Under the pieces are notes generated by a model. The model saw only the letters and a list, made by a program, of their open reading frames with translations. It was not told the origin of the DNA and did not search any database. This document shows, one piece after another, positions 23,836 through 37,040 of a stretch of DNA of 64,000 bases. The position numbers were made by a program, and so were the translations under genes. Source of the stretch: Steinernema hermaphroditum (Eukaryota; Nematoda; Chromadorea; Rhabditida; Steinernematidae); contig CM059622.1 of assembly GCA_030435675.1 (NCBI GenBank), positions 13,888,001 through 13,952,000 of the forward strand. Reading direction: 5' to 3'. How positions within the stretch are numbered: position 1 is the first letter of the stretch; each line of letters begins with the position of its first letter.

Positions 23836-25314
23836 ATGGCAATTAAGCCGATTTGTTGGAGGTCGGAGGCGGCGGAGAGTCAAGGACGCAAAGTATTTGT
23901 GGGAGGACTGACTATGAGAACAAACGAAAGTAAGTTATATGTGTACTTTGACCGCATTTCCACGCAAGGAAGGATTTAGCTTAGAATCTGGAAATTACAC
24001 CCGTACTGACTCGTATCAATGTTGAACTATTGAATGATCAAACGTGATCGAACGATGAGAATGAGCTTGTCAGAGGAAGGGAATATAGCCCGTATATTTC
24101 TAGCTAGAGCACTTCGATGAATTCACAATTAGTGATCCTAATCGAGTTTAGATTCCGGGCTCCGGATTCGATTAGGAACAAAAAAGCATCAGAAGGCATG
24201 TGGAAGCTGATCTTTGTTGCCATGCCAAGAGTAGTAAAAAAATATAAGACTTTCCTGAGGCCCATTCCTGTCCACATAAGTAGACCGCTCTTACCGCACT
24301 TTTTCTCTCCAAATGACTTCCTATTGCTTGTCTGTAGATAAACTTTGTGTCTCTTTTTTTCGGACGGTTCAACTAAGGTAATGAAGACTCCACGAGGAAG
24401 TCCATAAATCCTTTGTTCCATTCAAAGTTCGCAAAGATGCCGAGAAACTTGTTTCATCATATGTGTTCTTTCAGATATGTTGAGAGAATATCTCGGGTAC
24501 TTCGGAAACATCGTCGACGTCGTCGTCGTGCGCGACCTGAAAACCGGCCGTTCCAAGAACTTCGGCTTTGTGACCTATGAAGATCTGTACGGAGTGGATG
24601 CGCTCTTCAGCTACCAGGAGTCCTTGATTCTCGATGACAATTATGTAACCATCAATGTGTGGAGCGAAAGGCCAATCAGGGCTGATTTAGATAGAGATCC
24701 GTCGTTACGACTTCGAGCAAGCTCTTATTTCGTCAAGTCAGAAGAAAACGAAGCAGAAGAACTGTGTCCAGCGGAATCAGGGTCCCCGTCCGGCATACGC
24801 CCAAAACCCGAAGTCCTGGTTTCACTCTAGGCCAACCTATAGAGAGAAGGATCAGTGGAATGTTCCAGCCAGCCGGACTCAGTGGCAGCAGCCTCTTCAG
24901 CCCGATCATCATGGAACGGTAACCAGTACTCTGACAAGGCAGTTGACTTCCACAACTCTTAAGAATAAGCAAGCCGTCATCGCCGTCGCGCCGAAGCCGA
25001 AGGATAACGTTCATCAAGATGTATGGGAGACTCCGGACGCCGAAGTCACGTATAGAGGAGAGGGAGAGACCTATCAAGACGCCCGCGAAGATTGGACCTT
25101 CGAGGAGTACGAGGATTATGGATGGAATGAAGAAGAAGACCGTCGTCGAGAAGAGGAGCGCTCTGAATATCTGACAAGCGAAGGAGAATCTACCGAAGAT
25201 GGGATCATCGTCGACCTCAGCGACAACTCCGTGGCCGGATCGCCTATGTCGACGGAAGCCGCGCCAATTCAGATGAACAGCGGATACTTCCGTGACCTGA
25301 TCGGAATCTTCTGA
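23836..25314 (+). CDS. RNA-binding protein with one RRM, hnRNP/Musashi/DAZAP-like
   Basis: Exons 23836-23929, 24475-24644 and 24691-25314. The RRM runs from the first exon into the third: RNP2 is KVFVGGL, RNP1 is KNFGFVTY. A 46-nt intron (24645-24690) joins LDDNY to IEIRRYDFEQ, restoring the last strand of the RRM. Without its removal translation would stop at 24830. The C-terminal half is Gln/Pro-rich and then very acidic, ending in YFRDLIGIF. The single RRM with its hnRNP A-like motifs suggests a translational or splicing regulator. The long first intron (545 bp) could hold control elements. Confidence 0.8.
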
Positions 25315-25565
25315 GAAGATCCGTGCTTCAGAAAGAAAATATGAGTGTCTCAGATGTTTATCAGGCTTAAAATCCACGTAACACGTATGCGATTGTTTCG
25401 TTCGTGATAAAATGCTTAATCGGAGGTCCTGTTACAATGACTTCCAGCCTGGCAAATATCTCAAGCACGTATCCCACTCAATGCAACGCATCTGATCACG
25501 CTTTGTTCTGAACAGGCAAGATGGCAGACATCAAATTTCATCGTAAATCAAAGAACGACAGTCGA

Positions 25566-27490
25566 TCATGCCCCATCGTCAATGGTAGATGGTACATTAG
25601 CGTCCGTGGACAGTGAAGTGACGCCTTTCACCGTTTCGTCCTCTTCGCTGTTTTCACGTTCGGCGACCTCCTCTACCTCCTTATGTTTCTCTTTCTTCGA
25701 TTCTTCCTTCGCTTCCTTCTTCGATTCTTCCTTCAATTCCTTCTTCGATTCTTCCTTCAATTTTTCTTTCGCTTCTTCCTTTGATTTGTCCCTCGCTTCT
25801 TCCTTTGATTTGTTCTTCGCTTCTTCCTTTGCTTCTTCCTTTGATTTCTTCATTGACTCCGCCTGTGTGTCTTCGAGCTTCCGTAGTGGCTCTATCTTCA
25901 CTATCTGCATCCTCTTTCGCACATTGTCAAGGTCTTTTGCATTCTTCTTTTTCGACGATGGCTAAGAAGTATCTAGATAATAAGGGTGTTTTGAAGAGCG
26001 CACTTACGTCTCTCTCGTTTCCTCTCGGCCCCGCTGCTTTGATCTTCTTCGACAGCTCGGTAGGATGACAAGAATAAGTCGCCTTCCCCGGCGGTGTCTG
26101 AGGTGGCGTGGGTGTCTCTGAAGGGTTCTTCTGCTCAGGGGTTCCTTTCTTTTCCGAAGTCTCCTTCTTCTCAAGAGTTTCTTTCTGCCCCGGAGTTTCC
26201 TTCTCACCACCGGTCTCCTTCTCTATAGGAGTTTCCTTCTTATCAGGGGTCTGCCTTTCTTCAGGGACTTCCTTCTTATCAACGGTCGCCTTCTCTTCGG
26301 GAGTTTCCTTCTTTTCTGGGGTATCCTTCTTCTGCGATGTTTCCTGCTCCTGTGGGGTTTCCTTCTTCTCTGATTTTTCTTTCCTCTGTGAAGTATCCTT
26401 CTTTTCCGGGGTTTCCTTCTTTATTGATGTTTCCTTCTTCTCTGATTTTTGCTTCTTCTCTGATTTTTCTTTCTTCTGTGAAGTATCCTTATTCTCCGGG
26501 AGTTCCTTCTTTTCCGGGGTCTCCTGCTTTTCCGGGGTATCCTTCTTCTCCTGAGTCTCCTTCTTATCTGGAGTTTCCTTCTTCTGCGAAGTATCCTGCT
26601 TTTCCGGGGTATCCTTCTTCTCCTGGGTCTCCTTCTTCTCCGGAACATCCTGCTTCTTCGAAGTCTCCTTCTTCTCCGGAACATCCTGCTTCTTCGAAGT
26701 CTCCTTCTTCTCCGGAGCTTCCTGCTTCTTCGAAGTCTCCTTCTTCTCCGGAACTTCCTGTTTCTTCTCCGGAGCTTCCTGCTTCTTCGAAGCCTCCTTC
26801 TTCTCCGGAACTTCCTGTTTCTTCGCCGGAGCTTCCTGCTTCTTCGAAGCCTCCTTTTTTTCCGGAACTTCTTGCTTCTTCGCCGGAGCTTCTTGCTTCT
26901 TCGAAGTCTCCTTTTTTTCCGGAACTTCTTGCTTCTTCGCCGGAGCTTCCTGCCTCTTCGAAGTCTCCTTCTTCTCCGGAACTTCCTGCTTCTTAGCCGG
27001 AGCTTCCTGCTTCTTCGAAGTCTCCTTCTTCTCCGGAACTTCCTGCTTCTTCTCCGGAGCTTCCTGCTTCTTCTCCGGAGCTTCCTGCTTCTTCGAATTC
27101 TCCCTTTTCTCCACAGTTTCTTTCTTATCAGCAGGCGGCGGGGCTTCAGTACCTGCGGCGACGGGGTTTGCATTACCCTTCATGGAAGCTTCCTTCTTTT
27201 CAGAGCGATCTTTCTTCTCCAAAGGCTTCTCCTTAGGAGGCTGTGCAGCGCCGTTCTCTACCTTCGCAGCGCCTTCCTCTTTCGCTTTCTCACTCGCGTT
27301 CGGCACGTTGGTGGACGCCTGGAACCAAATAGTGAATCCGAGAAAAAGCAAGCAAAACACTTACAGTTGGAGCGGCGGTTTCGGGCAGCTTTCCAGTTTT
27401 CTTACTGCCACATACGACGAATGCATAGGAAACAAACAACGCGCTGAGCAGCGGCACGAGAAGATCGACGAAGGCCGCAGACAGTGCCAT
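25566..27490 (-). CDS. Membrane-anchored Lys/Glu-rich repeat protein
   Basis: Minus-strand gene starting at 27490. The first exon encodes an N-terminal hydrophobic anchor (LLVPLLSALFVSYAFVVC). The second (from about 27319) is almost entirely short repeats such as EKKETSKKQEAP and AKKQEVPEKK. A third exon (about 25943-25566) carries KEESKKEAKEE repeats and an acidic end. The layout resembles junctional ER proteins of the triadin/junctin type or ribosome-receptor-like proteins, with a short cytosolic or lumenal end, one membrane pass and a long charged arm. Repeats of this kind give false similarity to many proteins, so I assign no family. If the last intron is retained the protein ends instead in a different short tail. 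Confidence 0.6.
26420..27110 (-). repeat. Coding tandem repeat array, 8-11 codon units
   Basis: Imperfect units of about 24-33 bp encode KKETSKKQEAP/EKKQEVP. The most regular part is 26630-27090. Long open frames on the opposite strand here are by-products of the repeat composition. Confidence 0.75.
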
Positions 27491-28173
27491 TCCGCTTCTG
27501 AAGAATCGCCACCGAACAGAGCTTCGCTGTCGGTCGCGCTCCGACTGGCCCGCTCACTCGACCGTTGCGAGAAGTGACTCAAACAACAACTACCTCCAGG
27601 CGCGCTAGTGGCCGCTCCTAATGCGGTCTAGACCGGTCTTGCAGCGGTAGACATGACCTTTTAGGTCTACGTCTGCTCGAGCGGTGTAACGCACAGAAAC
27701 CTGCAATCGAAAATAGGCAATTCGGTGGTTTAAATATGAAAACAGACGACAGATTTTTCGAAAAAGCTGAACTTGGATGCTGACAAATTCGGGGGTTGGT
27801 CCTGACACGAGAATTCTGTCCGCCAATCGCCAGTTCAATGGCGTTTCTGGTTTTGTTGTGCTCTAACGGCTTTTCGGATGGAGACTATGTTGGCAAGATT
27901 GGTACTCACCAAATCGTTTTTATTCGAGTTTAACCCAGTGAAGAAATGGGCGCTCCCAGAGACATAGTATGAGTCAGACGCAATCACTGAAGCTGTCTGT
28001 GTGGTTCATTGCGAACTTGCGTATTCGTAATCGGTCGGTGCCGGGTTCGGCTCCCCTCCGGTGCCTTATTCTTTGTAGAGCCATGGGTCAAAAAAATCGG
28101 TTTGTCTTTGTTTGAACATCGATTTTGTTTGAAAAAAGAAAGATTTATTCGTCATTTCATTGGATTCCATGTT
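27491..28173. other. Intergenic, nothing firm
   Basis: No supported gene. A GGTTCGGCTCC stretch near 28041 looks like a tRNA B box but has no matching cloverleaf. Confidence 0.4.
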
Positions 28174-29201
28174 CTAAAAGGTGGAGACACTCTGAACAGA
28201 CGTATGTGTCGCGTCCCCAATGAATCGGAGCATCTTGCGTATTTCTGCATTATAAACACTACTGCAGAAGTAGTATATGAAAACTGGAGCTATCATGTTG
28301 ATGTTCCACACCGCAATCATAGTGATCTGGATGGCGCTGAGGAAGAGACGGCTGATCGAGCGCTTTTAGAGCTGGACTGGTCGACTGAGCTTACCTTCGA
28401 ATCAGAAACGAAAGACCTATGACCACTGCAAACGGCAACACCCAGCCGATGATGTGGATCAAAATGAGAATGTTGAGTGAACGATTGATCTTTTGGTATT
28501 CGGACAGAGAAGCTGTAAAGCGGATATCCCAGCTATGTCAAAGTTGAGATTCACCTTTAGTCACTCGCGTCAAGGCGACATAAATTAAGATGACAGTGAC
28601 ATTGACCGTCGTGTTGCATATAAGCCAAATGTCATTTTTAGCGAAGTTCTGCAGGGCGCCGACCGTGCAGAAGAGTGTTTCATTCCCTATCTGCACATAG
28701 AAGACGATCTTGAGGATGGATGTGTAAAGGAAGCAGGAGCAAAGTATCGTCGCCAAGTAGTACTTTCGACGCGTGAGTCGAAGATAGAGGAAGGGGAACT
28801 TGGCCGCAACGAATCTGTCGACAGCGATGAAGAGCATCAAAATAGTACAGTAATCCATTGCCAGTGTGCCAACCAGGTTCAGCATGTAACATTGGTACAG
28901 AGAGAGTCGGATTTCGGCAAAGGCACCGTATGTGATGACAAGCTGCTGGCCTTGTCTTAAGATGTCACAAACGGCCTGAACGGCGATGAGGACATAACAC
29001 GAGGATCGCAGCGTTTTCGATCTAAATTGCCGCTTCTATTATCGACTTTTTTATTTTTTGGAAACCTCACCTCCAAGTCACAGCAACGACTAAACCGTTG
29101 CCGAAACAAACGATGGCAGATTCCACAAGGAGGACAATGGAATCACACTTTGAAATCAGGAAGAACGTCGAATCTGTGATGTTGAGAAAGCTGTCCGCCA
29201 T
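28174..29201 (-). CDS. Serpentine receptor, class srsx
   Basis: Minus-strand gene with about five exons from the ATG at 29201 to the stop at 28174. Helix 1 is in the first exon (IVLLVESAIVCFGNGLVVAV, with the G-N pair). The third helix ends in AMDYCTILMLFIAVDRFVA, with the DR pair in the E/DRY position. The last exon holds helix 7 (MIAVWNINMIAPVFIYYF) followed by a Tyr-Asn-Ala-Glu-Ile turn typical of srsx chemoreceptors. All seven helices can be read through, with an NIT glycosylation site at the N-terminus. It is expected in chemosensory neurons. No breaks seen. Confidence 0.8.
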
Positions 29202-32200
29202 TGTAATCCAGAGGAAAAGAACAAAATATCTCTTCCTAGGACAAGATCTAAAAACAACTTTTAATTATGAGAGTCGTGTCTTGCCACAATAAAGACTTGT
29301 TTTGGAGGAGACATCAAACCGAGACATCAAATATGGACATAAATAGGAATGAGTATAGTGCGTGGATACAGACAGCGACTTCAAATTTAGCTATTTTCCA
29401 CCGAAATCTATCACTGGATAAGCAACCCGTAAGCTAAAATCCAAGATAATAGCGAAACGTGGGCTATCATGAACAATACGCGTTCGTCGATAAGAACAGC
29501 GCTATGATATAATATCATAATATAGGCCTTTTTATTCGTTGTGTCCTTGATAACGCTCACAGGAAAGAAATGAGAAGCCCCATACGAATCGGTGCCACCG
29601 ATGGAGCCGAAGTGGTATCCTTGGGTCAGTGCTTTTATCGAAGAATCACATTCTTAATTGCTTTTCATTGTAGTCTTTTCTCCCACGTTTCTTCGGTTTC
29701 CCATTCAAAGGAGGCGTTTTCCACAAAACAGAAACATGGGAATGTGAGTAATATGTAATGTGAGTAGGCTATTTGTCAGCACCGAGAGTCTTGACCGGGT
29801 CCACACAGAATGCTGACCCATTTTGGACAGCACAATAGACAGCATAATAGGTTAGCAAACCAGTACTTAGTTTAAGATATCGCCTTTTGTGGAAATGAAG
29901 TGGAAACGAAGACTGTTCGACATGTGCATCTGACCAGTGATGACCTACTGATCTGGAGTGAGTTTGGACGTCTTCGGCTTATTTCGATTCCTTTAGAACA
30001 ACATAATCATTGCAGCCATCTTGAAAACTTTTGGAGCGAAGGACTAGCTACTGGCTACGCTTCCACCATCGTCCTCGAGCTGTTGGAAATGGCCAAAGAG
30101 AGATCATGGAATAAGAGTGCCATTTTCTACGAACGGCTTCAAACTGTCTGTTTTAAATTTCCCGACTGAGGTCGTCGGAGCTTATCTGATGATCCATCGA
30201 TAACTGAATGCCGTGTCGTTTTTTTGTTTCTTTCATATCTGAAGGTTTACATCTGGACCCACGGATCGTAACACTTTCTTTCTGATGTATTGCCGAGATT
30301 TTATGTGTTCATAAGAATGCATTACTGTCAGCAACACAACACTCTCTATGTGATTCTTTGTTTCTCATATATCTTCGGCTTTTACGGAAGTTTCCCATAC
30401 AGCGCATAAAAACACGCATGGGAATACGAGTTGACAAAACAATATTTATCTGATTGCTGGACTGTAGTCGTTGTTGTAGGCGGTAGAACGAGATATAGCA
30501 CAAGCTAACATAACATCAAGAACATGGCGAGGAACTTATAATAAAATGTATTCTAAATCGGACATCTCTGGTCAGGACCTGGCCGTTTTGTTTCTCGTAT
30601 GTCGCGCCTTTTGATATAAAAACTGATCTTCGGTCTAGGCACCTTTTGTCTTCCAGAATCAATCGAGGCACGCGGTGCGGGGTGTCTTATAAGGACAAAA
30701 GAGCGTTTAGGCGTAGGGCACGGCATCATGGTCTGATCTCATAAATCGCAAAGTACACCCCGCGCTAAAAGATGATTTTACCGTTCCCGAATCAATCGCC
30801 CAAAGGGCACTTGCGAGTCGTGGACCTTCTGTACTTCCATGCTTAGTATATGGACCAATCGTATCACTCCATTTCCATGGTTTATTTCTTTGATAGCTTA
30901 CAGTATCTAAGCTGTGAAGCTGTGAAGGATAATATGTGTGGTGAAAATAGACGGACGGAGGAAGGGACGATTTCCCAGTAACCAAAGGTGATCGGTTCAA
31001 CATAGGTTTCGTGTATAAACCGGCTTCATTTCGGTACATTTGAGTTTCATTTACTTGTGCAAAGAGAACCCCACAAAACAATTCCAAGTTACATGTATAT
31101 CAGATCGGCAAAGGCCGTGGAGGACCCTTTTTGGCCTTTTTAAAATCAAATTCAATGCATTTCCTACTGTACATTTTTGAAAAACGTGAAATAGCAGTTC
31201 GATGAGTGTTTCAAGCCCCTCAAAATGCCACCCATCTTTGTAATGTACAACAAACACCTCGTGCGCTGGAGAAAACATCGCAATCCTCCGCCCATGTTTG
31301 CCCATCCGAGTTATGAGCCGTCGACAGCGAGAGTTGAATCAGATCATCATCTCAAATTTTGACGATGACTCGTCCCCGTCTTATCGTCGCTAATGATCTT
31401 AAGAGTCGTTGTAATCGTTTATTTACATCGAAATTCACAAAAATAGGCCTGTGAAAAGACGCTTATCCCCAGCGGCTGTACGTGGGGACACCGTCGTCCG
31501 AGTTAATCTCCTTCGGCTGGTCGCGGGACCCCTGGCGACCGAGCATACACTTGTATTCCTTGCCATCCTCGACGTACTGAAACATTTGTAAATAGTGGGT
31601 AAACAAATAAAAGTCACAGGGGAATAACAATAATATACGGTACAGTTTGTCCACTTTGTCTCGCCGATGCGAAAGAATCAGCGGAATCTCAAAAATTCGA
31701 ACGGTCATTCAAGGCCGATGCTTGGAGTTTTGTGGACGAGCGTGGTGGTAATCTTTTTAAGATCGGAAAACGGAAAGATTGGTGTTCTTCACCAGAAGAA
31801 GAACCAATTCAACACAGTACTATAAGACACTGATAGAGCTCAAATTTTGGGCATTTGTAGGCCTTCATCTGTCTACTAGGGATTCGTACACCTATAGGCA
31901 ACCTGTAGCCAAAATATCATCGGCCTCTTTGGGAACATGTAAGCGATTAATTCACCTTCTGAAATCTCTTCCTGAGCGGTTTGTATATTACCACAAACGA
32001 CAACCAGTTGGCGCAGTCGATCGGATTGTCCAATAACTCGCTCGAATCATTTGAATCATTGAGCGGTCGTTCTTAGAATTTCTTGTTGCTCTTAGTGATT
32101 GCTCCGGCTCTGAGAAAACGTGGAACACCAGGGTTGCCGTAGTTCCATCCCCATGGCCAAGAAGTTTTTTTAGCCCGACCGGCGTCTACCGTGTTGGAGT

Positions 32201-33374
32201 TCCTTGTCAGTTACGACCCGGAATCTAGGTGACGCCACGATCGAAGGTAATAGAAGCAAAAAGCGTCGTTATTTTTATCATATGTAGCTGACTATAACCG
32301 TGATTCGAAGTCGACTTCGATTCGAAAAATGTTCTATAAGATCTACAAAAAAAAATAAATAAATTGGTCTATAAAAAATGGTCTATTCCATCTTCTATGT
32401 AAAAGGGTTAGCTTGTGGACCTGAGAAAACGGCCCAAACGGGTTTCTGTTTTGGAATTTCACCAAAGAAGTTACCATGGCCAAATCATGATCGAAAGATT
32501 TTCAGTTGTAGTAGACTGAGAAGGCATAAGAACCATAAACTTTACCCAAACATTCTTAGGCTTATGAAGGTCACCAGAGGCGTCGGTTTCATGCTGGTGG
32601 ACGACCATGAGGAGAATCGTCCAGAAAGTCAAAAGCCATCTGATCGACATCGTTGCACACGAAATTAATCCGTGAATCCATCGCTCCTTTTGTGCAAAAA
32701 AGTGATGGAATTTCGATTGAGCAAATTTATTCAGAACAGAGGATCTCGCTGTTTCTGCGAAAATAGAGCGCCGGAATGTGATGAATCACGTTGGAACAGA
32801 AGAATATTGAAGTTTCATAAACTGCAATTCTGCTACAGGCAACGAATTAATACCTATTGGCCATCCTCAAGCATAGGAAGGAACATCAAGGTCTACATGG
32901 CAGATTCAACTCCAATTGACCGCCTTCTGCTTCAATGTACACTTCGAATTGCAAGCGGAAAAGAGAGACAGTTGTGTCCCAGGCTATCCGTAGAGCGGCC
33001 GGCTGTCGCTTAAGCTCTATGTCCGCCTTCTTCTCTAAGACGCTCCACACGGTCAGGTACATCAGATTCAGGTCCCGGTTCTTTAAGGGCTAATCTGAAG
33101 TCAGAAGGATCAGCATGAATAAAGTAGTAAACTACTTTTTTTGTGCTCCAAAAAACATTTGATGCTCGAGACGCCTTTTGTTTTTCAATTCCATTGCCTT
33201 CTTCCCATGACTGGACGCCTTCGGGACGCTTCCTCCCCACAATTCTGAATCACGTTCTAATTCTCATTTTCCTCAAGGCATGCCAAAGCAGCCATCTACT
33301 TCTCGGCTTTTCGTATGCTCTAAAATAACTTGACTTGTACTTAGCTATCTTTCCAGAGCAGTCCCAAAAGACAA
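29202..33374. other. Gene-poor stretch with unsupported short frames
   Basis: A candidate 3'-terminal exon on the minus strand at about 31466-31578 encodes YVEDGKEYKC...PTYSRWG after a TTTCAG acceptor. Another coherent minus-strand frame lies at 33013-33240. Neither could be linked to further exons. The rest looks non-coding. Confidence 0.35.
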
Positions 33375-33717
33375 ATGGCAAAGGAGCAAAAGAAGAAGGC
33401 CAAGGAAGGGATCCACAGAAACGGAATGAACGGTAATCTGTGTTTATTTCGATTTAGCACCACTTTTAGGCAAGTCCTATTATCCGAATGAACCTCTTCG
33501 ACACGAAGATCTACGTGGACCCAAAAAGCAATCATCCCCTCCTTCCAATGGCCCACCCGAAGGGTTATTCCTCGAGTCTCCGAGCACTCAGTACTCTCCC
33601 ACGCCCTATCCATCCCCGACAGGACCGTATCCAGAACAGTCCCCGCATGTGACTCAGCCTGGCTCCACATATCCTCCAAGTCAGCAACTGAGTCAGCTGC
33701 CCCGTCCTTCGAGGTGA
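33375..33717 (+). CDS. Short lysine-then-proline-rich protein
   Basis: Two exons (33375-33432 and 33470-33717) join in frame to 101 residues. The start is basic (MAKEQKKKAKEG). The rest is rich in Pro, Ser and Gln (SPTPYPSPTGPYP) and probably disordered. A TTTCCAG acceptor lies 20 bases before the ATG, compatible with trans-splicing or with an upstream exon. The family is unknown. Confidence 0.5.
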
Positions 33718-35663
33718 TCGTTTAATGAGTAACTGTAGTTCCCCTTTGTCGGCAAAATAATGGCTGTTCCCTGAAATAACTCTGCTTGTCCCTTTTATGT
33801 AAGTTCATAATGTAAATAAATCTGCATTTGGATAAGGCAAAAAACTGCTACTGACCCTGTTGAAGTTACAGTATACCTTTCATGTGACTGATTGACAGTG
33901 TGTTTTTCAGTCATGCTGTAGGTCGAGTTCAGGTTCCTTCCCTCTTGGTGTCTATGCCATTTTCAAGATTAGCGAAGTTTTTGTCCAACTTCCTAAAATC
34001 CTATAGACATGAATGCATTATGAAGGAGACCAACTGCTTCCACTCCAGAAAGGATGACTAATTTTTTAATCAAAAAGTGCGTATTACTTGTTTCAGTTTC
34101 ATAATAAAAAAAACTCACTTTGTTAACCATGTGATGACTAAGTGATTTTAGAGTTCCATGTATGACAGGTTCTTCTCATAGAATGGAAGCCGACAAAAAA
34201 CATTCATTTTACAAAAACAAATACGGCCGGATGAGTCATATGAGGCTCCTGTTGTTTTGTAAGATACGGTAACGTTTTTTTGAGTTTTGAATTTGGGGAG
34301 TTTGAAGATGTGAAGAAGACCGTAGTCGTGACTCTATAGGGAGTGGATTTTACATTTTTGTTGGCTCTTGAAAGCTCGCATTTTCCAGAAATATAACAGT
34401 TTGTCAGACCTTTTGTCAGCTCACGTTTTCTCCGGGACGATCTCCTTTTAAAGCTAGGGCCATTCCTGTCCCTTGTCCACGTAAAATGACTCTGATCACT
34501 CGACCTTCCCTCGATCTGAATCACCCGTTTTTCCGCACTACCGAATGACTAACGGCATCGATCTGTCCGCCACCCTCTCCGGGCAAAAACATCTCCGCGC
34601 CCGAGTTCACTCATCTCCGCCGGTTGCAGCTCAGGCGGCGGTCACATGTGGACGGCGACGCTGTTTTGACGCGAGCGAGAGGAACTGGCGGCGACGCGGA
34701 GGCGCCGCGGCGATGGTCGCACCCGTTGCTCCACGGAAGCGCTCTTTCTGGGTCGTCGGGTTTTTCGAAGATTCCGCATCTGATCGATGCCGTCGCACCG
34801 CGGCGACCGTTCGTCGACGAGATGTTTTTGGCGGCGTATCGATCGCGACGGAGCGGATTTGTTTATTTTAATGTTCGCGGGGGCACATGACCTCGAAGGT
34901 GGGTGCGCTGTCTTTTGGAGAGCCAAGTGGCAGCGCGAGAGACGATTTTGGTCTTCTGTGTTGATGTTGACTGTATCAGTGGCTCGATCTAAGTGACTAC
35001 TCTGGAGAAAGGTGAAAGGTCGTGTTTGTGCCTCCGAACTGATTATTTCACGACTATTTGGACGCTCTTCCGCTTCCACTTAGAACATAATAATGGATTC
35101 TATCAAGTACCCGAAACTGAGTATGACATAAGTATACTAAATTTCCATTTTCTTGACGTGGTTTCTTGGCCCCCTTCAGAAAAAGCTTGAAGGAAAGGAT
35201 TCAAAATGCGGTCCCAGAGTACTTATTCGTGCAAAGTTGGCTATTACAGTAGTCGTTGCACAACGATCTTCAGCATGGGATCTCTGAAAGACGCTGCCTT
35301 CATTCCAGCTAAAATCCAATGCAGAATTTCTCCCAAAATGCGATGCATTCCAGCGATGCCCACTCTCTGTTTTGCATCGATTTCCCCCTCTAACCGTTCG
35401 TATAAACACACTGAAGTCGCTGTCGATCAGCATCCACTTCCATCGCCCATCTTGTTTTGGCCTGCATTGTTTTTGTAACGCCATCGATGTCACCTCTCGC
35501 CCGTTTTCCGCCACCGGTCACTATGTAATTTATCGCCGCATTGCCGCCACTTTTTCTTATCACCGCCTCGGGCAGTGGTGACCCTTATCAACAACGCCAC
35601 CGCGGCAGCGCGTGATGTCTAGCTTGAATCTAACTTCAGTTCTGCTTTCAGAGGACTTGCACC
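33718..35663. other. Intergenic; GC-rich block at 34550-34860
   Basis: Overlapping open frames at 34545-35079 on both strands are a consequence of high GC and lack splice or start support. This may be an undetected 5' exon or promoter region of the transporter gene. Confidence 0.4.
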
Positions 35664-37040
35664 ATGGCCGACCACGATGCTCCCCCGCGGGCCTACTTCG
35701 GCGTGCTCATCTCCGTGTTGATGGTGGTCACCGGATCGCTGAACACCATCGCCGCCAAGTGGGCCGACAGCATCAAAGTCGACGGAAAGCTCTTCGACCA
35801 TCCGTTCCTCCAGGCGACCTGCATGTTCATCGGAGAGTTCAGTTGCCTCATCGTCTTCTTCATCATCTACTACTTCAAACGACGGCGCTACAATCAGCGC
35901 CACCGAGTGGGAGAGGCGGGTGCATCGCACGAGATCGACTCCGTCGAGCTCGACGACGAAGTGTCCGAACCTCCGCAGCTGCCTCAGTTCAATCCCTTCG
36001 TCTTTCTTCCTCCTGCCTGCTGCGATGTCATCGGAACGTCCCTCATGTACATCGGCCTCAATCTCACTCAGGCCTCCAGCTTCCAGATGCTTCGAGGTAG
36101 GACTAAATCACTCTCCTAGAAGAGGCTCACCTTCTCCCTTCCAGGCGCCGTCATCATTTTCACAGGGCTGCTCTCCGTCGCCTTCCTCAACTCCAAACTC
36201 AAGGGCTACAAGTGGCTCGGCATGGGCTTCGTCACTCTCGGCCTGGTCGTCGTCGGCCTGACGGACATCTTGTTCAGCGACAAGAAAACCATGGACGTCA
36301 ACGCTGTCATCACCGGTAAGCGCATCAGTCGCGTTGCAAAATATTTACCTGTCCCCTAGGTGATCTTCTCATCATTATGGCGCAGATAATCGTCGCCATC
36401 CAGATGGTTTACGAGCAGAAGTACCTGGAGAAGTACGACGTTCCTGCGCTCTTCGCTGTCGGCCTCGAGGGACTCTTCGGCATGACCATCCTCTCCATCC
36501 TCATGGTGCCCATGTACTTCATCTACGTGCCCGACACCTTCTCCACCAATCCTCTCCACCGTCTCGAGGACGTCATCTACGCCTTCAAGGAGATGGCCCA
36601 GCAGCCGCAGATCGTCGTCGCCCTCATGGGTACCGTCGTCAGCATCGCCTTTTTCAACTTCGCCGGCGTCAGCGTCACCAAATACCTCTCGGCCACGTCC
36701 CGTATGGTGCTCGACAGTGTCCGCACGCTCATCATCTGGGCGGTCTCCATCCCTCTCTTCGGAGAACACTTCCACACTCTCCAGGTAGGAGCCTCCTTCC
36801 ATCCACCGTAACCTCAAAGCCCCATTTTAGCTTCTTGGCTTCGGTCTCCTGATCCTCGGAATGTTCGTCTACAACGATCTCATCGTCGGACCCTTCGTGC
36901 GCTCGAAGGTCCTTCCCCGCATGGGCGACCGCTCCTGCACGCCCTTCTGCCTCAGTTTCTGGGGGATCGACCTCGACACCGACATCGAGCACCAGCGCCT
37001 CGCGGAGGATGTTGACGATCTCGACGACCCCGACGTCTGA
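35664..37040 (+). CDS. SLC35F6-like nucleotide-sugar-transporter family protein
   Basis: Four exons: 35664-36096, 36145-36315, 36360-36784 and 36831-37040. They encode a polytopic protein of about 412 residues with roughly ten hydrophobic helices. These include the opening pair (LISVLMVVTGSLNTIAAKWAD), the conserved FLPPACCDVIGTSLMYIGLNLT block and TRMVLDSVRT-like text near the end (ATSRMVLDSVRTLIIW). This pattern is that of SLC35F6 (C2orf18), a lysosomal or mitochondrial membrane member of the drug/metabolite transporter superfamily. The C-terminus is acidic. The substrate is unknown. Codon use is strongly biased to C-ending codons, suggesting high expression. Confidence 0.82.

Noticed and set aside
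26108..26996. Long plus-strand frames opposite the Lys/Glu repeat gene
   Set aside because: Low-complexity by-products of a 3-base-periodic repeat.
28020..28070. Possible tRNA (GGTTCGGCTCC B-box-like)
   Set aside because: No acceptor or anticodon stem pairs with it; only the T-arm-like part is present.
29900..30169. 89-residue plus-strand frame
   Set aside because: No family, no splice or leader signal; could not be told from chance.
34545..35079. Overlapping open frames on both strands in GC-rich sequence
   Set aside because: High GC explains the lack of stops; no motif or splice support.
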